DNA of 64,000 nucleotides. Source: Chitinophaga sp. Ak27 (GTDB taxonomy: Bacteria > Bacteroidota > Bacteroidia > Chitinophagales > Chitinophagaceae). The DNA is taken from contig NZ_JABAOB010000001.1 in the NCBI RefSeq assembly GCF_012726295.1, positions 248,001 through 312,000 on the forward strand, written 5' to 3'. The notes under the pieces are model-generated. The model saw only the letters and a list, made by a program, of their open reading frames with translations, did no database searches and was not told the DNA's origin. Positions 60,598 through 64,000 of the stretch are shown one piece after another. The translations under genes and the position numbers were made by a program. Position 1 is the first letter of the stretch, and the number at the start of each line of letters is the position of its first letter.

Positions 60598-63500
60598 TTA
60601 CACAGTGGCATCCGCAGGAGTAGCTCCGGGAGCGAGTTTGAATATTTCATTTTCAAACATCACTTTGGGGCCATTCGCATACGGTGTTCGGGCTTTCCAA
60701 AAATTAAGCAACCTGGTGCAAAAATCAATCGCGTTTCTCGCACCGATCAATCCATTGAAGGTTTCCGGTTTGCTGGTATCTAAAAGACTGGTATCATACT
60801 TATCATATTTATCATGATCATCATGATTCTGTCCTTTGTAGCAATGGAAGTTCTGGATGTCTCCGTAATCTCCGAACTTTCCAGGCTGGAACTGGTCAGT
60901 AGTACCTGGTTTAAGATCGCCGGGGTTCTTCAGCACCCTTCTTACATGCCCTTTGGCAAAGGAATCCTGGATCAGGTGCATCAGGGATCCAATGGCTCTC
61001 CTGGAGTTGTTGAGGAATACGCATTTTGTATTGCGGTTAAGCAGCGTATTAATGGTATCTGTTTCCAGTGGATCAGAAGCCGTTGTAAAGAACGAATTTA
61101 CCGAATAGGTGGTACTACCAAATTTACTGGTGACCGGCACCGACTTTAGCGTATCCGTATCCATAATTCCTTCATTGATGGACAGTTTATACATGAATTC
61201 CGCCCAAAGCAAAACTTTAGCCTGCGTATCTTTAGGATCCTCTCCTATTGCAGATGCCATACCATGCAGAAACTGCATGTCCCAGTAGTGGGATCTGCCG
61301 GTGAGGTTTTTCAGATCATTGGCACTGGCCTTGCCGGCTGTGTCAAACTTGTTCTTCCATATAATACCGCTGGAGAAATCCCAGTTATCATACTTGTTTT
61401 CATCAAACAACAGAATGGCCGGATCGTCGTTCCATATAACCCCGCGGAAAAATTCATTCACCGCCTTGTCGCTGCCCACTTTGGTGGTGGTAGGAACGCC
61501 GACGGATGATTTGATCAGCGCCGCCAGCGTCACATTTTCATGCACAGGATTATTAAGATTCCATGGTCCTTCTATCTGGTAGCCTTCGGAGGTATCGTCA
61601 ATTTTGTCTTTGAAGTGCACCACCTGTACAAACAGGTTATCAGATTTATTATCCGTCACCATCTGTTCAAATGCCGCGATGAATTCAAGGAAGCTCTGTG
61701 ATTTTTCTGAGCCGGTAGCCGGATCATTGAAGATAAAGTAAGTACCTGTTCCATTAGGGTTACCAGTGCCTTCAATCCTGGTGAGGATACGGGCATGAGG
61801 CGAGAACATACCAGTAGCCACACTGGCATCTGTAGTAATCCACAACGGACCATAAGCCTTCATCCAGTCGATGTACTGTTGTACCGGGTAGTCCGCAGGA
61901 GGTTCGCCCACCATGCCCAGTTTACCGATAAATGCTTCTTTCTCACTCGACTTTAGTCCCTGCTTATTCGTAAATTTATCTACGTATTCATCGCCGGCCA
62001 GCGCCAGTACTGTTGGAACCGTCATAGGCTTTTTCATCTTCCAGCTGACCATCATCGCAGCGGCTGTCGCCCAGCAGGCCAGGTTGTTATCCTGTTGCAA
62101 TTTGGGAACAACGCCTTCTACAGCAGCCAACACAGCACCGTTCTTGCCGCCGCTGCTGATTTCTACGGATTCTATGTTACCTTCCGGATCAGTTTTCTGG
62201 GCTTTCACGTCCTTACCCTGGTCTGCAGCTTTTACAGCAGCATCTGTTAACGTAGGTTTCTGCGTGGCTTTTTCTTTTTCCAACTCTGCTTTTTTGGTTG
62301 CTCCGCCGTCGATCTGCTGTTGCAGGTGTTCTTTCACCAGCTTACCGTAATCTTCACTGCTGATAGCACCTGAATCTTTTGCATTTTTCAGGGTATCCAT
62401 AATCTTGGAAGAGTTATCGGTATTATGTCCCTGCATTGCCATGCTCTTCGCCATTTCTGCAAATGCTTTCGCATTTTCCTGGTTGGAGAGATAGGTTTTA
62501 ATAGCATTCTGCTGATTAGCATCCAGACCGGTAATATCCTTGAAGATGCCTGCCTTGCCCAACAGTTCTGTTATACCTGCCAGTCCGGCGCCTGGTTCCG
62601 GTGTTGCCGGCGCATTCTGGATATTGACGATTGGCGTAGCAAAATCCTTGAAGGTTGCCTTCCAGTCGGTAACAGTCGGTACGGGCGGCGTTATCGGATT
62701 AATTTGTGACGGTTCATCAGTTGGGAACTTATTCCAATCCTGTGAAGAGTTTTCTTTTACCTTCTCACAAGCATCGCAGGCGCCCTGTACTGCTTCCATA
62801 AACACGCCCCTGGTAGGAATGCTGATCCGGTAAGGAGGAACCGGGGTAATAGGCTGATAGTGATCCAGCAGGGTTATTTCCTGTTCTACGCCATCGCCGG
62901 TTTTTTCTGTGATGAAAGACTGACTCACCTTATAACCGGGCGCTACGGGCAGTACAAGGGAATTACCTACAATACTGATCAGCTGATTTTTCACGACAGA
63001 CGCCAGGCTTCTGAAACCTACCGGTATCCCAAAATCATTAAAGATCTGGATGTTAAAACCATCCAACAACATAAACCTCCTGTCTGCATCGAGGTTATAC
63101 CACAGCGCTTTATTATAATGCTCCAGGTTACTGTTGAGATGTTCTATCAGCTTCTGCACCAGGTAGCGGTCTTCTTTACGTGGATCTTTTTTCTCGTCCG
63201 CGTTTTCAGGAATGTAGAGCAAGGTATCATCGAGCAGGTCGTCGCCCACACTGCCGCTGTATAACAATCCGTTGAAGTGAGGCGTAGAATAGGCAATACG
63301 CACATTTTCTACGGTAAGCGTTACCAGGTCTTTTAATGTTTTTATCACCGGGCTGTTACAGAACATTTTCATGGTCAATGGAAAATCAACGCGGCGTTTG
63401 CTGGTGGTACCTTCAAAATTAATGCGCATCACACGCTCACCACCCTTATACCGGGAAGTGCTGGTCATATCAGTGCCGATATATTCCAGGCGGATACTGT

Positions 63501-64000
63501 CTACGATCTTATCAAAAACCACTGGTGCAATATCATTGTAATAGATATCGTCCCATTCGGATATAAGCCTGCCTTTGAAGTAGTAGTCCAGCATTTCCAG
63601 GGTATTATTATATCCCAGGATAGAGGCATAAGCGTCCCACAGCTTCTTATCTACGATGCCGTTCTGGAAAAAATCTACCGGGGAAATAGTGATATTGATA
63701 CCGGAGAACTTAATGCTGAAAGCTTCGAAGTTTACCACCCGGATACATTTTGCCGGCGGTACATATTCGTAGTTAGCATCCAGCTGCATGAAAGAATCGA
63801 AGATCTTTTCCTTCGCCAGTATTTCCTCCGTTTCTGTATGAGAGCCATCGGAACCAAAGAGAAAAGACAGGCCGCCGGTCATTACACCCAGCATAGCGCT
63901 TTTGGCTATGCTACGCGCATCGGTTACCTCTTTCGTTACCGTTTTGGTGATAATGGGCAAAGACTTGATGCGATCGTATTTGGTTTTAGGCCTTTGCAGA
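60598..64000 (-). CDS. Large multidomain protein: papain-like cysteine peptidase plus zinc-PLC-like domain (5' end outside window)
   Basis: Open to the right edge; no ATG occurs in the first visible codons and the earliest start-like codon is TTG 63960, so the true start lies beyond 64000. At least 1,133 codons; positions below count from 63960. Residues 1-390 show no family I recognise and no signal peptide; a possible helix is IAKSAMLGVMTGGLSFLFG. Residues about 405-610 are a Pro/Ala/Lys-rich linker with helical segments. About 618-770 matches the papain-like AvrRpt2/C70 group: Cys629 in NNLACWATAAAMM, His722 in SPHARILTRI, and FIFNDPATG (745-746). About 800-1100 resembles zinc-dependent phospholipase C: His807 in NPVHENVTLAAL and SLMHLIQDSFAKGHV (His995, Asp999, His1005). 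A cytoplasmic, self-processing or injected effector is conceivable. Function unknown. Confidence 0.8.
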   Translation of the reverse strand, partial: LQRPKTKYDRIKSLPIITKTVTKEVTDARSIAKSAMLGVMTGGLSFLFGSDGSHTETEEILAKEKIFDSFMQLDANYEYVPPAKCIRVVNFEAFSIKFSGINITISPVDFFQNGIVDKKLWDAYASILGYNNTLEMLDYYFKGRLISEWDDIYYNDIAPVVFDKIVDSIRLEYIGTDMTSTSRYKGGERVMRINFEGTTSKRRVDFPLTMKMFCNSPVIKTLKDLVTLTVENVRIAYSTPHFNGLLYSGSVGDDLLDDTLLYIPENADEKKDPRKEDRYLVQKLIEHLNSNLEHYNKALWYNLDADRRFMLLDGFNIQIFNDFGIPVGFRSLASVVKNQLISIVGNSLVLPVAPGYKVSQSFITEKTGDGVEQEITLLDHYQPITPVPPYRISIPTRGVFMEAVQGACDACEKVKENSSQDWNKFPTDEPSQINPITPPVPTVTDWKATFKDFATPIVNIQNAPATPEPGAGLAGITELLGKAGIFKDITGLDANQQNAIKTYLSNQENAKAFAEMAKSMAMQGHNTDNSSKIMDTLKNAKDSGAISSEDYGKLVKEHLQQQIDGGATKKAELEKEKATQKPTLTDAAVKAADQGKDVKAQKTDPEGNIESVEISSGGKNGAVLAAVEGVVPKLQQDNNLACWATAAAMMVSWKMKKPMTVPTVLALAGDEYVDKFTNKQGLKSSEKEAFIGKLGMVGEPPADYPVQQYIDWMKAYGPLWITTDASVATGMFSPHARILTRIEGTGNPNGTGTYFIFNDPATGSEKSQSFLEFIAAFEQMVTDNKSDNLFVQVVHFKDKIDDTSEGYQIEGPWNLNNPVHENVTLAALIKSSVGVPTTTKVGSDKAVNEFFRGVIWNDDPAILLFDENKYDNWDFSSGIIWKNKFDTAGKASANDLKNLTGRSHYWDMQFLHGMASAIGEDPKDTQAKVLLWAEFMYKLSINEGIMDTDTLKSVPVTSKFGSTTYSVNSFFTTASDPLETDTINTLLNRNTKCVFLNNSRRAIGSLMHLIQDSFAKGHVRRVLKNPGDLKPGTTDQFQPGKFGDYGDIQNFHCYKGQNHDDHDKYDKYDTSLLDTSKPETFNGLIGARNAIDFCTRLLNFWKARTPYANGPKVMFENEIFKLAPGATPADATV

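Noticed and set aside
1..64000. CRISPR arrays, insertion sequences, tRNA or rRNA genes
   Set aside because: Scanned by eye for spaced identical repeats, transposase motifs and cloverleaf sequences; none was found.

Overview
The window looks like a chromosomal segment of a Bacteroidota bacterium, most likely a Chitinophaga-type member of the Chitinophagaceae. The support is two SusC/SusD pairs, a FecI/FecR-type sigma/anti-sigma pair, a CHU_C (type IX secretion) cargo protein, a TonB receptor paired with a DUF4249 lipoprotein, and start regions that mostly lack Shine-Dalgarno sequences. I saw no transposase, CRISPR array, tRNA or rRNA. Taxonomy is inferred from gene families only.

Layout. (1) 1-7358, minus strand: an ECF sigma factor, its FecR-like anti-sigma factor, a SusC transporter with an STN signalling domain, and a SusD lipoprotein cut by the left edge. 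(2) 7752-22312: a sialic acid locus. SusC/SusD take up sialoglycans; a sialidase, a sialate O-acetylesterase and a now broken GH20 hexosaminidase process them; a fused Kelch-mutarotase/Na+ symporter handles free sialic acid; NanA lyase and an AGE-type epimerase convert it to ManNAc and then GlcNAc. A divergent FadR-type GntR regulator faces susC across a perfect 10+10 bp palindrome. (3) 22313-25267: a small-gene and decay zone with an HxlR gene remnant, an orphan terminator, a cupin protein, an intact HxlR regulator and a universal stress protein. (4) 25620-27846: a two-gene unit of unknown role, a thiamine-diphosphate enzyme followed by a MEKHLA-domain protein, ending in a strong terminator.

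(5) 27937-51457, minus strand: one long exopolysaccharide operon read from Wza/Wzc at the right to the priming transferase at the left. It holds an UpxY-type antiterminator, ManC, Gmd, GDP-fucose synthase and Ugd (GDP-mannose, GDP-fucose and UDP-glucuronate supply), a flippase, a polymerase, several glycosyltransferases, a pyruvyltransferase, an acetyltransferase, Wzi and an unassigned propeller-like protein. The set predicts a colanic-acid-like, fucose- and glucuronate-containing, pyruvylated and acetylated polymer. A NarL-type response regulator lies upstream, and a histidine kinase without a sensor domain is divergent from it across an AT-rich gap. (6) 53479-60526: a T9SS cargo protein, an L,D-transpeptidase overlapping a flavodoxin-like gene, and a TonB receptor/DUF4249 pair. 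(7) 60598-64000: a protein of more than 1,130 residues, open at the right edge, joining an unrecognised N-terminal region to a papain-like cysteine peptidase and a zinc-phospholipase-C-like domain. It is the least explained gene here.
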